From Geodermatophilus tzadiensis (lineage in GTDB: Bacteria > Actinomycetota > Actinomycetes > Mycobacteriales > Geodermatophilaceae): 64,000 nucleotides of DNA. The notes beneath the pieces were generated by a model, which did not search any database, was not told where the DNA came from, and saw only the letters and a program-made list of their open reading frames with translations. The position numbers and the translations under genes are program-made. Location of the stretch: positions 248,001-312,000 of the forward strand of contig NZ_PVTG01000003.1 of the NCBI RefSeq assembly GCF_003002915.1, given 5' to 3'. Position 1 is the first letter of the stretch. Each line of letters begins with the position of its first letter. Below are positions 33,031 to 41,646 of the stretch, one piece after another.

Positions 33031-34020
33031 TCAGCGCACCCGGAGGGTGCGGTCGACCAGGTCGATGGCGGTGCACAGGCCCAGCGCCATGGCCCGGCCG
33101 CTGGTCGAGCCGGTGGCCAGCAGGCCCTCGATCGCCGGGCCCAGCGGGCGCTCACCGACCAGGCCGGCCAGCACGGCCGCGTACTCGCCGCTCACCCGCC
33201 CGGCCGCGGCGTGCCGCAGCAGGGCCCGGGAGAGCTCGGTGGTCCGCCCGGCGGCCAGGGCGTGCACGCCGGCGGAGAAGCGCTCGGCGGCCGGGTGCCC
33301 GAGCAGCACCAGCCCGGCCATCGTGCCGGCCATGACGTCGTCACCGGCCGGGGTGAGGCCGGGGCCGAGGCCGACCAGCCGCACCGCGGTGCGCAGCGCG
33401 GCGTCGAGGTCGGCCCGGCGGACGGCGCCGCGCAGCGCGGCCAGCGGACCGCCCGGACCCCCGGGCAGGCCCGGCAGGGTGAACGCGCTGTGCGGCACGC
33501 CCTCGCCGTAGAGGGTGTTGCGCAGCTGGCGCACGCCCTCGGGCAGCAGCGCCGGGCGCGGGCTGGGCAGCCGGGGCCGCGGGTCCCACCACGCCGCCGC
33601 GCGGACGACGAGGTCGCCGACCACGATCCGGCCGCCGCCGACCTCGGCGGGTGCACCGCTGGGCACGGTGACCAGCGGGCGGCCGTTGCTCGGCCGGAAC
33701 AGCACGCAGCCCAGCGGCAGCCGCGCCGCGTCGCTGGTCAGCACACCGACCACGTCGCTGCCGCGCTCGGTGGGCACCTGCAGGTACACCGCGGCCGGCG
33801 CGCTCATGAGCACGCGCGCGTGGCGGACCGGCCCGCGCAGGAGGTCGGCGACCCCCGTGCTGGCCGAGGCCGGCACCGCGGAGGGCGTCCGGACGGGTGC
33901 GCCCGTCCGGACCGCGTCCTGGGCCGCGCGGGGGAGGGGGATCGTGGGGAGACCGGCACGGGCGGCACGGCCCTGGACGGCGGCCCCCGAGCCGTGAGGG
34001 TTGTGGTCGATCGTGCGCAT
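33031..34020 (-). CDS. DUF2877 (AllH-like) protein
   Basis: 329 residues. The hallmark segment GLGPGLTPAGDDVMAGTMAGLVLLG (residues about 217-241) identifies DUF2877. The first ~45 residues look disordered. DUF2877 proteins include AllH, a subunit of oxamate carbamoyltransferase in allantoin breakdown, usually with FdrA/AllF and AllG; no such partners are visible here. It is divergent from a PucR-type regulator, which supports a purine or ureide link. Function of a lone copy is unknown. Confidence 0.75.
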   Translation of the reverse strand: MRTIDHNPHGSGAAVQGRAARAGLPTIPLPRAAQDAVRTGAPVRTPSAVPASASTGVADLLRGPVRHARVLMSAPAAVYLQVPTERGSDVVGVLTSDAARLPLGCVLFRPSNGRPLVTVPSGAPAEVGGGRIVVGDLVVRAAAWWDPRPRLPSPRPALLPEGVRQLRNTLYGEGVPHSAFTLPGLPGGPGGPLAALRGAVRRADLDAALRTAVRLVGLGPGLTPAGDDVMAGTMAGLVLLGHPAAERFSAGVHALAAGRTTELSRALLRHAAAGRVSGEYAAVLAGLVGERPLGPAIEGLLATGSTSGRAMALGLCTAIDLVDRTLRVR

Positions 34021-34284
34021 GTCTGGCCCTTCGCCGTGACAGGTCGGAGGCGACCCTCCGCTCAGGGCCCCCGACCGGTCCGGTCCCTCCGCCGGAGTGG
34101 GCGGGGCGCCAGGTGCGGCGACCGCCTACCATCCAGCGGACGGAACGGACCGGGTCTCGAAGCTAAGCGGCGCGTCGCACGTCCTCGTATGGCGAATGTG
34201 GCCAAGAATGGGGGCGGCCGTCCAGGCACACATGCCAGGTTCCTGCAACTGGAGACATCGGGCGGCCGACGAGGAGGGCGAGTC
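34021..34284. promoter_or_regulatory. Divergent regulatory region, DUF2877 / pucR-type gene
   Basis: 264 bases separate the two divergent starts. The right half (about 34150-34260) is clearly less GC-rich than its surroundings, as expected for promoters. A GAGGAGG (34271-34277) serves the regulator GTG. No clear dyad was found. An in-frame ATG at 34189 could extend the regulator by 32 residues. Confidence 0.4.
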
Positions 34285-36231
34285 GTGACTCAGGGTGAGG
34301 CCTACCTGGCCTCAGGGTCGTACCCCACGGCGCCGCTGTCGTTCCCCCGCGGCCGGTACCAGGCCGGCGGCGGCCGCTCCGGCCAGCCCCGGGACGACCG
34401 CTCGGGCTGGCGCGACCGGGTGGGCCTGCGGGTGGACGAGGCCCTGCGCCTGCCCCGCCTGGCCGGTGCGGAGGTGGTCGCGGGCCGGGCGGGCCTGGAG
34501 CGGACCGTCCGGCACATGGTCGTCGACGACCCCACCGCCCCGCTGGCCGCCGCCGGCCCCGACGTCGTGGTCGTGCTCGGCGCCCGGCTCCCCCCGGCCG
34601 ACCCCGCCGACTGCCGGGCGCTGGTCGAGCGCCTCGACCACCTGGGCACCGCGGCGCTGGCCTACCGGCGCACCGAGGGGCCGCCGCCGGTGCCCGGCGA
34701 GGTGCTGGCCGAGGCCGACCGGCGGTCGCTGCCGGTGGTGGCGCTGCCGGCCACGGTCCGGCTCGACGAGGCGGTCTCCGAGGTGCTCGGCGCGGTGGTG
34801 CGCAAGCAGGGCGAGGCCCTGGTGCTCTCCGCCCGCATGCACGACCAGTTCATCGACGTCGCCCTCTCCGGCGGCGGGCTGGCCGAGGTCACCGAGCAGC
34901 TGGCCACGTTCCTGGAGGGCGCGGCGGTGCTGGGGCTGGGCCCCGACCGGGAGATCGTCACCACCGCGGGCCCCTCCGACGACGTCGCCGAGATCAGCGA
35001 CTGGCTGTGGCTGCTCGACGCCGAGGCCGAGGACGAGCTGGCGATGATGGCGCCCTCGAGCCGCGTCTCGGGCGTGCGCGCCGACCAGACCGTCGTCACC
35101 CCGGCCGACGTGCTCGCCGACGCCGACCTGTCCCCGGCCGACGGCATCCTGCTCGTCCCGGGCCACCACGAGCTGCCCGGTGGGGTGGGGGAGTACGCCG
35201 TCGCCCCGATCATGGCCGGCGACCAGCGGCACGGCTGGCTGGTCGCGGTGCACCGCAGCGGGCAGATGGTGGTCGGCGCCGGCGGCGTGCTCGAGCGGGC
35301 CGCCGTCGTCTCCGCGCTGTCGGTCATCCGCCAGCAGGCGGTGCACTCGGTCGAGCTGCGCTTCCAGGGCGACCTGGTGCGGCGGCTGGTCGCCGGGTCG
35401 CTGCGGCACACCGAGCGGGCGCTGGCGCAGACCCGGTCGTTCGGCTGGCGGCTCGACGGGCCGGTCGCCGTCCTGGTGACCGCCACCGAGACCGCCGCCG
35501 ACCCGCAGGCCGACCCCACCCGCGCCCTCGACGTCCTCGACCGGCTGGCCGACGGCTGGCGGGCGGCCCTGGAGTCGGAGGTGTCCGGTGCCGCGGTGGC
35601 GGGGCTGTCCACCGAGATCGTCACGGTGCTGCCGCTCGACGAGCGCACGCCCGAGGACATCACCGCGCTGGTCACCGCGGTCACCTCGCGGGTCAACGCG
35701 CGCGTGCGCCGGGTGGGCCGCGTGCTGGCCACCGGCATCGGCCGGCCGGCGCTGTCGCTGTCGGCGCTGGGGGAGGCCCACCAGCAGGCGCAGCGGGCCC
35801 TCGGCGTGGGACAGGAGATCCACGGGCCGACGGCGGTCACCCACTTCGACCAGCTCGGCGTCTTCCGGCTGCTCTCGCTCATCCCCGACTCGACCGAGCT
35901 GCGGTCCTACGTCGACGAGGTGCTCGGCACGCTCGCCGACGCCTCCGACCCCGACTCGGCCGACCTGCGGGAGACGCTGCGGGTGCTGCTGGAGACCAAC
36001 CTCAACGTCGCGGAGTCCGCGCGCCGGCTGCACTTCCACTACAACACGATGCGCTACCGCATCGGCAAGCTGGAGCGGCTGCTCGGGCCCTTCACCACCG
36101 ACCCCACGCTGCGGCTGAACCTGCTCCTGGCGCTGCACGCGGCCCGGATGCGCGGCCTGGACCAGCCGCACCGGCCACCGGTCGACTCCGGCCTCCTGCC
36201 GCCCGACGACGGCTACGACGCGCTGGTCTGA
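34285..36231 (+). CDS. PucR-family transcriptional regulator
   Basis: 648 residues from GTG 34285, seven bases after GAGGAGG. Order: PucR N-terminal purine-catabolism regulatory domain (LRVDEALRLPRLAGAEVVAG, about 48-165), a long middle with a GGDEF-like CdaR segment (around 440-560) and a C-terminal PucR helix-turn-helix (LRETLRVLLETNLNVAESARRLHFHYNTMRYRIGKL is the region at about 569-604). Such proteins respond to purine-derived or related metabolites. The divergent DUF2877 gene is its likely target. Confidence 0.85.
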   Translation: MTQGEAYLASGSYPTAPLSFPRGRYQAGGGRSGQPRDDRSGWRDRVGLRVDEALRLPRLAGAEVVAGRAGLERTVRHMVVDDPTAPLAAAGPDVVVVLGARLPPADPADCRALVERLDHLGTAALAYRRTEGPPPVPGEVLAEADRRSLPVVALPATVRLDEAVSEVLGAVVRKQGEALVLSARMHDQFIDVALSGGGLAEVTEQLATFLEGAAVLGLGPDREIVTTAGPSDDVAEISDWLWLLDAEAEDELAMMAPSSRVSGVRADQTVVTPADVLADADLSPADGILLVPGHHELPGGVGEYAVAPIMAGDQRHGWLVAVHRSGQMVVGAGGVLERAAVVSALSVIRQQAVHSVELRFQGDLVRRLVAGSLRHTERALAQTRSFGWRLDGPVAVLVTATETAADPQADPTRALDVLDRLADGWRAALESEVSGAAVAGLSTEIVTVLPLDERTPEDITALVTAVTSRVNARVRRVGRVLATGIGRPALSLSALGEAHQQAQRALGVGQEIHGPTAVTHFDQLGVFRLLSLIPDSTELRSYVDEVLGTLADASDPDSADLRETLRVLLETNLNVAESARRLHFHYNTMRYRIGKLERLLGPFTTDPTLRLNLLLALHAARMRGLDQPHRPPVDSGLLPPDDGYDALV

Positions 36232-36284
36232 CGCAGGACCTGCCCGCAGCGCGGGGCCGTCCGCGCTCGGGCAGCATCTGCGGG

Positions 36285-37028
36285 GTGACCGCACCGGTGG
36301 AGGAGCTCGTCGGCCGGATGCGGGCGCTGCTCGATGAGCTCGAGGCCGACGGCGACCCCGGCCGGTTCTTCCTCGGCACCTACCTGCGCACCACCGAGGC
36401 CGTGGACGCCGCGATCGACGGGGGGCTGTTCGAGGACCCGGCCTGGGTGACCGCCTGGGACGTCGACTTCGCGGAGTTCTACCTCGACGCCCTCGAGGCG
36501 CACCGCCGCGACCCGGCGTCGCCCCCGGCGCCGTGGCGGGCGGCCTTCGGCACCGACCCCCGGACCCGGCCCGAGGGGCACGTGCTGCTCGGCATGAACG
36601 CGCACATCAACTTCGACCTGCCGCAGTCGCTGGTGCGGGTCATCGGGCCGGCGGACCTCGCCGACCCCGCGGTGTCCGAGAGCCGGCGCCGCGACCACGA
36701 GCGGATCGACGCCGTCCTGGCCGGCCGGGTGGCGCACGAGGACGTCGCCCTGCAGGCCGCGGGCTCCCGGCGGACCGTGGTCGACCGGGTGATGGCCGGG
36801 GCGAACCGGACCGCGGCGCGGGTGCTGCTGCGGGAGTCGCGGCGCAAGGTCTGGGCCAACACGATGGCCCTGCACGAGGCGCGGCTGGCCGGCCCGGAGG
36901 CGCTCGCGCGGCGGGTGGCCCAGCTGGAGGAGGTCAGCGCCGCACGGGTGGCCGACCTGCAGCGCGGCGGGCCGGTGCTGCTGCGGCTGGCCGTGTCCGG
37001 CTTCGGCGTCGAGCTGCCGGAGGGGTGA
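36285..37028 (+). CDS. DUF5995 family protein
   Basis: 247 residues from GTG 36285. Conserved-looking segments are RFFLGTYLRTTEAVDAAI, WVTAWDVDFAEFYLDALE and HVLLGMNAHINFDLPQSLV, the last with closely spaced His/Asn that could be a metal or ligand site. These match DUF5995 as I recall it; biochemical role unknown. The GTG lacks a good RBS. It is 32 bases upstream of the next gene. Confidence 0.65.
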   Translation: MTAPVEELVGRMRALLDELEADGDPGRFFLGTYLRTTEAVDAAIDGGLFEDPAWVTAWDVDFAEFYLDALEAHRRDPASPPAPWRAAFGTDPRTRPEGHVLLGMNAHINFDLPQSLVRVIGPADLADPAVSESRRRDHERIDAVLAGRVAHEDVALQAAGSRRTVVDRVMAGANRTAARVLLRESRRKVWANTMALHEARLAGPEALARRVAQLEEVSAARVADLQRGGPVLLRLAVSGFGVELPEG

Positions 37029-37060
37029 GGGCCGGGGCGGCACGGTCCTAGCGTGGGGAC

Positions 37061-38092
37061 GTGGCGGCGCGACCGGGGGTCCCCGACGAGGCGGCCGCCG
37101 TGCACCCGCGACCCCGGCTGCGCGGGGTCGACGTGCTGCGCGGGCTCGCCGTCGTCGGGATGCTCCTCGTCGACAACCGCGGCAACGCCGCGATCCCCGA
37201 CCAGTTCGAGCACGTCGCGTGGGACGGGCTGCACGTCGCCGACGTCGTCTTCCCGGTCTTCCTCCTGGTGGTGGGTGTCTCGGTGCCGTTCTCCCGGCGG
37301 TCCGGCCGGCCCCGGGCCGCGCTGACCCGGGTGGCGACGCTCGCCGTCCTCGGCTGGCTCGTCGTCACGGCCAAGTACGGCTCACCGACCGCCGGGCTGG
37401 GCGTCCTCGGCCACGTCGCGGGGGCCTACCTGCTGTGCTGGTCGCTGCTCCGGCTGCCCCGCCCGGTGCAGGTGCCCGTCGCCGCCGGCGTGCTGGCGGG
37501 GCTGTGCCTCCTCACGGTGGTCCTGGGCGACGGCCCGGACCGGTCGTGGGGACAGGCCGGGGACGCCGCCCTCGGCCTGCGCTTCTCCGCCGAGGCGCCG
37601 CACTCCTACCCGGGCGGCGCGGTGACCGTCTTCCTCGGCGTGCTCGCCGGGCGGGCGCTGCGGTCGGGCCCGGGGCGGGCGGCCCTGGTCCGGCTGATCG
37701 CGGGCGGTGCCGCGCTGGGAGCCGCGGGGTGGGCGCTCACGCCCCTGGTGCCGGTGAACAAGCGGCTGTGGTCGCCCTCGTTCGTGCTGGTCACCGGCGG
37801 CATCGCGCTGCTGGCGCTGGCGCTGCTGCACTGGCTGGTCGACCAGCGGGGAGTGACGCGCCCGTTCCGGCCGTTCGAGGTGCTGGGGACCGAGGCGATC
37901 GTCGCGTTCGTCTTCTCCGAGGTCGTGTTCCGCGCGCTCCTCGCGCCCGCGGTGCAGCCGGCGGTCGACGGCTGGGTCACCGCGGTCGCCGGGGCGGCCG
38001 TGTCCGCCTGGCTCTACCCGGTGCTCTCCGTCGTGGCGACGTGGGCGCTGTGCGCCGCGCTGCTGCGCCGCGGGGTGGTCGTGCGGGTCTGA
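37061..38092 (+). CDS. Heparan-alpha-glucosaminide N-acetyltransferase-like membrane protein
   Basis: 343 residues from GTG 37061, with TAGCGT (37049-37054) six bases before the GTG implying a leaderless mRNA. The start RLRGVDVLRGLAVVGMLLVDNRG, the segment HVADVVFPVFLLVVGVSVPFS and ten or so hydrophobic helices match the DUF5009/NagX acyltransferase family. Members move an acetyl group across the membrane to sugars; substrate here is unknown. Confidence 0.75.
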   Translation: MAARPGVPDEAAAVHPRPRLRGVDVLRGLAVVGMLLVDNRGNAAIPDQFEHVAWDGLHVADVVFPVFLLVVGVSVPFSRRSGRPRAALTRVATLAVLGWLVVTAKYGSPTAGLGVLGHVAGAYLLCWSLLRLPRPVQVPVAAGVLAGLCLLTVVLGDGPDRSWGQAGDAALGLRFSAEAPHSYPGGAVTVFLGVLAGRALRSGPGRAALVRLIAGGAALGAAGWALTPLVPVNKRLWSPSFVLVTGGIALLALALLHWLVDQRGVTRPFRPFEVLGTEAIVAFVFSEVVFRALLAPAVQPAVDGWVTAVAGAAVSAWLYPVLSVVATWALCAALLRRGVVVRV

Positions 38093-38099
38093 AGGCCGC

Positions 38100-38996
38100 T
38101 CACTCGCCGTCGGGTGCCGGCGGCGGACTGCCCCCGACCGGCTCGGCCGTGCTGCGCTCGAGCAGCCGGTTGGCGCTGACCAGGGTGATGCCGCGGTCGG
38201 CGACCTGCTGCAGCGCGGACGGCAGCGCCCGCACCTCCAGCTCGCGCCGCTCGGCCAGCGCGACGGCGAAGGCGGCCTGCGGGTCGAAGGTGCCCCGGCC
38301 GATGCCGTCGTGCAGGCCCAGGACGTCCCCGGCGGCGACCGTCTGCCCCATGTAGTCCTCGATCTCGGTGACCTCCTTCTTGTCCCCCGGCCCGCGGGTG
38401 ACCGACCAGATGAAGGTGTCGTAGCCGAGCTCGGCGGCGATGCGCAGCGCGTAGCCGGTCAGCTCACCGCGGGGCGGCCGGAAGCTGGTGAACGGCTGCC
38501 CGAGCAGGGCCTCGACCTCGTCCTTGCAGCGCACCATCTCCTCCCGGGTCTCCTGCTGGGTGAGCGTGGTGAGGTCCCGGTGGGTCCAGGTGTGGTTGCC
38601 GATCTCGTGCCCGGCGGCCACCACGTCGCGCAGCACGTCGGGGTGGTGGACGCCGTTCCAGCCCATGACGTTGAACGTCGCCGTGACGCCGGCCCGGTCG
38701 AGCGCGTCGAGGATCCGCGGGGTGTACTCCGGCGTCGGCCCGTCGTCGAAGGTGATCGCCGCGACCGGCTCGGAGACCGTGGTGTTCCAGACGACCCGGC
38801 GGGTGCCGAGCCGGGCCACGCCCTCGCCCTCGTCCGCCGCGCCGGCGGCCTCGAAGAAGCGCTCCTCGGCGTGCGCCGTCGCCCGGCGCCGCACCTCGTC
38901 GTCCTGGCTCGCGACGAGCGCGCCGCCGGTGGCGCCGACCGCCAGCCCGGCGGCGCCCGCTCCGGCGCCCAGGAGGAACCCGCGTCGCGTCGTCAT
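38100..38996 (-). CDS. Secreted polysaccharide deacetylase (CE4)
   Basis: 298 residues. The N-terminus [17 protein letters not shown] is a twin-arginine-type signal. The NodB domain has TFDDGP (Asp-Asp, about 82-87), HEIGNHTWTH (metal His pair, about 129-138), FRPPRGELTG and LHDGIG. It probably removes acetyl groups from peptidoglycan or chitin-like sugars outside the membrane. Convergent with the acyltransferase-like gene, 7 bases between stops. The tail is Pro-rich. Confidence 0.9.
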   Translation of the reverse strand: MTTRRGFLLGAGAGAAGLAVGATGGALVASQDDEVRRRATAHAEERFFEAAGAADEGEGVARLGTRRVVWNTTVSEPVAAITFDDGPTPEYTPRILDALDRAGVTATFNVMGWNGVHHPDVLRDVVAAGHEIGNHTWTHRDLTTLTQQETREEMVRCKDEVEALLGQPFTSFRPPRGELTGYALRIAAELGYDTFIWSVTRGPGDKKEVTEIEDYMGQTVAAGDVLGLHDGIGRGTFDPQAAFAVALAERRELEVRALPSALQQVADRGITLVSANRLLERSTAEPVGGSPPPAPDGE

Positions 38997-39140
38997 GGGG
39001 AGGTCCTAGACCCGGTGTGGGGGCGTTGGGAACCACCGGGAGCGCCCGGTCTCGTTCCGGGTGGTCCGCGCTGCCGGATCGCGCGGGCGGGCGCAGGCTG
39101 GCCGGGGGGCCGCACCGGGCGGCACCGGGAGGAGGGCCGC

Positions 39141-39899
39141 ATGACCGCCAGCACCAGGCCGCTCGACGGGAGGGTCGCCCTGGTCACCGGGGCCTCCTCG
39201 GGGATCGGCGAGGCCACCGCCGTCGCGCTCGCCGCGGCCGGGGCCGCCGTCGCGATCGGCGCCCGCCGTGCCGACCGGCTCGACGCGCTGGCGGCCAAGC
39301 TCCGGGACGACGGCGCGCGGGTGCTGACCCTCGACCTCGACGTCACCGACGAGGCGGCCTGCCGCGACGCCGTCCGCCGCACGCGGGAGGAGCTCGGCGG
39401 CCTCGACGTCCTGGTCAACAACGCCGGCGTGATGCTGCTCGGCACGATCGTCGGCGCCGACGTCGAGGACTGGCGGCGGATGCTGTCCACCAACGTGCTC
39501 GGCCTGATGTACCTGACCCACGCCGCGATCGACGGGATGCTCGAGCAGGGCTCGGGCGACGTGGTCAACATCTCCAGCGTCGCCGGCCGCACCGCCCGCA
39601 AGGGCGCCGGGGTCTACAACGCCAGCAAGTGGGCGGTGAACGCCTTCAGCGAGTCGCTGCGCCAGGAGGTGACCACGAGCGGCGTGCGGATCTCGCTGGT
39701 CGAGCCCGGCGCGGTGGCCACCGAGCTCACCGACCACATCACCCAGCCCGACGCGAAGGCCGCCTCGCAGCGCATGTACACCGAGATGACGCCGCTGCAG
39801 GCCGAGGACGTCGCCCGCGCGATCGTCTACGTCGTCACCCAGCCGCCGCACGTCGCGGTCAACGAGGTGCTGGTCCGGCCCACCGCCCAGGAGAGGTGA
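39141..39899 (+). CDS. Short-chain dehydrogenase/reductase
   Basis: 252 residues from ATG 39141, preceded by GGAGGAGG. Classical SDR: cofactor motif TGASSGIGEA (about 16-25), NNAGVM, catalytic Ser in VNISSVAG and YNASK (about 157-161). The basic residues after beta-2 (ARRADR) suggest NADP(H). Resembles the YdfG/serine-3-dehydrogenase-like group; substrate unknown. Confidence 0.9.
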   Translation: MTASTRPLDGRVALVTGASSGIGEATAVALAAAGAAVAIGARRADRLDALAAKLRDDGARVLTLDLDVTDEAACRDAVRRTREELGGLDVLVNNAGVMLLGTIVGADVEDWRRMLSTNVLGLMYLTHAAIDGMLEQGSGDVVNISSVAGRTARKGAGVYNASKWAVNAFSESLRQEVTTSGVRISLVEPGAVATELTDHITQPDAKAASQRMYTEMTPLQAEDVARAIVYVVTQPPHVAVNEVLVRPTAQER

Positions 39900-39910
39900 C
39901 GTACGGGAAC

Positions 39911-39967
39911 GGCCACCCCTCAGGGGCCCGCGCCGAGCGGAGCGAGGCGTGGGGGGAGGGGTGGTCC
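39911..39967 (-). repeat. Stop-proximal palindromic element, copy E (after murA-like gene)
   Basis: Read on the minus strand it begins GGACC four bases after the TGA of the murA-like gene. Outer stem CCACCCCTC/GAGGGGTGG is a perfect 9 bp with a sequence different from all other copies. Inner arms CCCACGCC/GGCGCGGG as in copy D. It lies between convergent genes. Confidence 0.9.
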
Positions 39968-39971
39968 TTCC

Positions 39972-41558
39972 TCAGTCGGAGAAGACCTCGATCGAGGCGC
40001 CCATCTCGACCAGGCGCTCGTAGAGGTGCTCGTAGCCGCGGGCGATGATGTCGACGTTGCGCAGCACCGAGGTGCCCCGCGCGGCCAGCATCGCCAGCAG
40101 GATGCAGACGGCCGGCCGCAGCGCCGGCGGGCAGACCACCTCGGCGCTGCGCCAGCGGGTCGGGCCGGTGACCAGCACGCGGTGCGGGTCCATCAGCCGC
40201 ACGTCGGCGCCCAGCCGGGTCAGGTCCGACAGGTGGATGGCCCGGTTGTCGTAGACCCAGTCGTGGATGAGCGTCGAGCCGGTGGCCGAGGCCGCGATCA
40301 CCGCGAAGAACGGCAGGTGGTCGATGTTGAGGCCCGGGAACGGCATCGGGTGGATCTTGTCGATCGGCGCCTTGAGCTGCGACGGCGAGATGGTGACGTC
40401 GGCCAGCCGGGTGTGGCCGTTGTCGGCGCGGTACTCCGGGGAGAGCGTGTACCGCAGACCCATCTCGGCCAGCACGGCCAGCTCGATCTCGAGGAACTCG
40501 ACCGGGGCGCGGCGCACGGTCAGCTCCGAGCCGGTGACGATGCCCGCGGTGAGCAGGCTCATCGCCTCCACCGGGTCCTCGCTGATCGTGTAGTCGACGT
40601 CGGCGTCGAGCACCGGCCGGCCGTGCACGGTCAGCGTCGTCGTCCCGAGGCCCTCGACGCCGACGCCGAGCAGCTGCAGGTACAGGCACAGGTCCTGGAC
40701 CATGTAGTTGGAGCTGGCGTTGCGGATGACCGTGGTGCCGTCGGTGCGGGCGGCGGCCAGCAGCGCGTTCTCGGTGACGGTGTCGCCGCGCTCGGTCAGC
40801 ACGATGGTGCGCCGCGCGGTGGCCCGGGGCTCGACGGCGGCGTGGTACTCGCCCGCGTGCGCCTCGACCGCCAGGCCGAAGGGGCGCAGCGCGATCATGT
40901 GCGGCTCGACGGTGCGGGTACCGAGGTCGCAGCCGCCGGCGTAGGGCAGCCGGAAGGTGCGCGCCCGGTGCAGCAGCGGGCCCAGGAACATGATGATGCT
41001 GCGGGTGCGGCGGGCGGCGTCGGCGTCGATGCCGGCGAGGTCGAGCTCGTCGGGGACGACGAGGGTCAGGTCGCGGCCGGCGCCGTCCCACGTGGCCGAG
41101 ACGCCGATCGAGCGCAGCACGTCGAGGATGCGGTCCACCTCGACGATGCGGGCCACGTTGCGCAGCGTCGTCCGGCCGCGGTTGAGCAGCGAGGCGCACA
41201 GCAGCGCGACGGCGGCGTTCTTCGACGACTTCACCGTGACGCTGCCGCGCAGCGGGGTCCCGCCGGTCACCCGCAGGTGGGTCGGGCCGGCCGGTCCCAC
41301 GCTGATCAGCTCGCTGTCGAGGGCGTCGGAGAGCCGGCCGAGCAGCTCGAGGGTCAGGTTCTGCCCGCCCTGCTCGATGCGGGCCACGTCGCTCTGGCTG
41401 GTGCCCAGCCGCTCGGCGAGCTGCTGCTGGGTCAGCCCGCGGTGCCGGCGCGCGTCGCGGACCAGCAGGCCGATCCGCCGGGTCGCGCCGGCGGCCAGGG
41501 GGCTGGGCGTCGGGGCATCGGCCGTCGGCGTGAGGAGGGTCGGGTCGGTCGACGTCAC
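39972..41558 (-). CDS. HTH-MurA fusion: UDP-GlcNAc 1-carboxyvinyltransferase-like enzyme with N-terminal Xre domain
   Basis: 528 residues from GTG 41558. Residues 1-27 are disordered; 28-88 form a Cro/C1-type helix-turn-helix (GLTQQQLAERLGTSQSDVAR). From ~95 an EPSP-synthase-like domain runs to the end. MurA residues are kept: Lys113-Asn114 (SSKNAA), Cys210 in AGGCDLGTRTVEPH (phosphoenolpyruvate/fosfomycin site), Asp413 in FPGLNIDHLPF, Arg439 in YDNRAIHL and Arg481 near PPALRPAV. MurA normally has no DNA-binding domain. Probably a paralogue of a housekeeping murA; it may regulate its own gene or neighbours. Catalysis is inferred from residues only. Confidence 0.8.
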   Translation of the reverse strand: MTSTDPTLLTPTADAPTPSPLAAGATRRIGLLVRDARRHRGLTQQQLAERLGTSQSDVARIEQGGQNLTLELLGRLSDALDSELISVGPAGPTHLRVTGGTPLRGSVTVKSSKNAAVALLCASLLNRGRTTLRNVARIVEVDRILDVLRSIGVSATWDGAGRDLTLVVPDELDLAGIDADAARRTRSIIMFLGPLLHRARTFRLPYAGGCDLGTRTVEPHMIALRPFGLAVEAHAGEYHAAVEPRATARRTIVLTERGDTVTENALLAAARTDGTTVIRNASSNYMVQDLCLYLQLLGVGVEGLGTTTLTVHGRPVLDADVDYTISEDPVEAMSLLTAGIVTGSELTVRRAPVEFLEIELAVLAEMGLRYTLSPEYRADNGHTRLADVTISPSQLKAPIDKIHPMPFPGLNIDHLPFFAVIAASATGSTLIHDWVYDNRAIHLSDLTRLGADVRLMDPHRVLVTGPTRWRSAEVVCPPALRPAVCILLAMLAARGTSVLRNVDIIARGYEHLYERLVEMGASIEVFSD

Positions 41559-41618
41559 GGGGGGCCACGGTATCGCCCACGAGGAATCGGTCGGTCAGGG
41601 CGCGCCGTGCGGACGGGA

Positions 41619-41630
41619 GGGACCGGTCCC
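41619..41630. promoter_or_regulatory. Palindrome in the murA-like / NAD(P)-binding divergent gap
   Basis: GGGACCGGTCCC is a perfect 12-bp palindrome in the 88-base divergent intergenic region. It is a candidate operator for the HTH domain of the murA-like protein. A minus-strand -10-like TACCGT (complement of 41567-41572) lies close to that gene's start. Confidence 0.4.
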
Positions 41631-41646
41631 GGCCACACTGTCGGGC

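Noticed and set aside
33041..34132. Plus-strand and alternate minus frames across the DUF2877 gene
   Set aside because: They are low-complexity shadows of the DUF2877 reading frame, which has a clear family signature.
34150..34180. Short stretch (TCGAAGCTAAGC) resembling part of 5S rRNA
   Set aside because: Only about a dozen bases match and no 5S structure can be formed around it.
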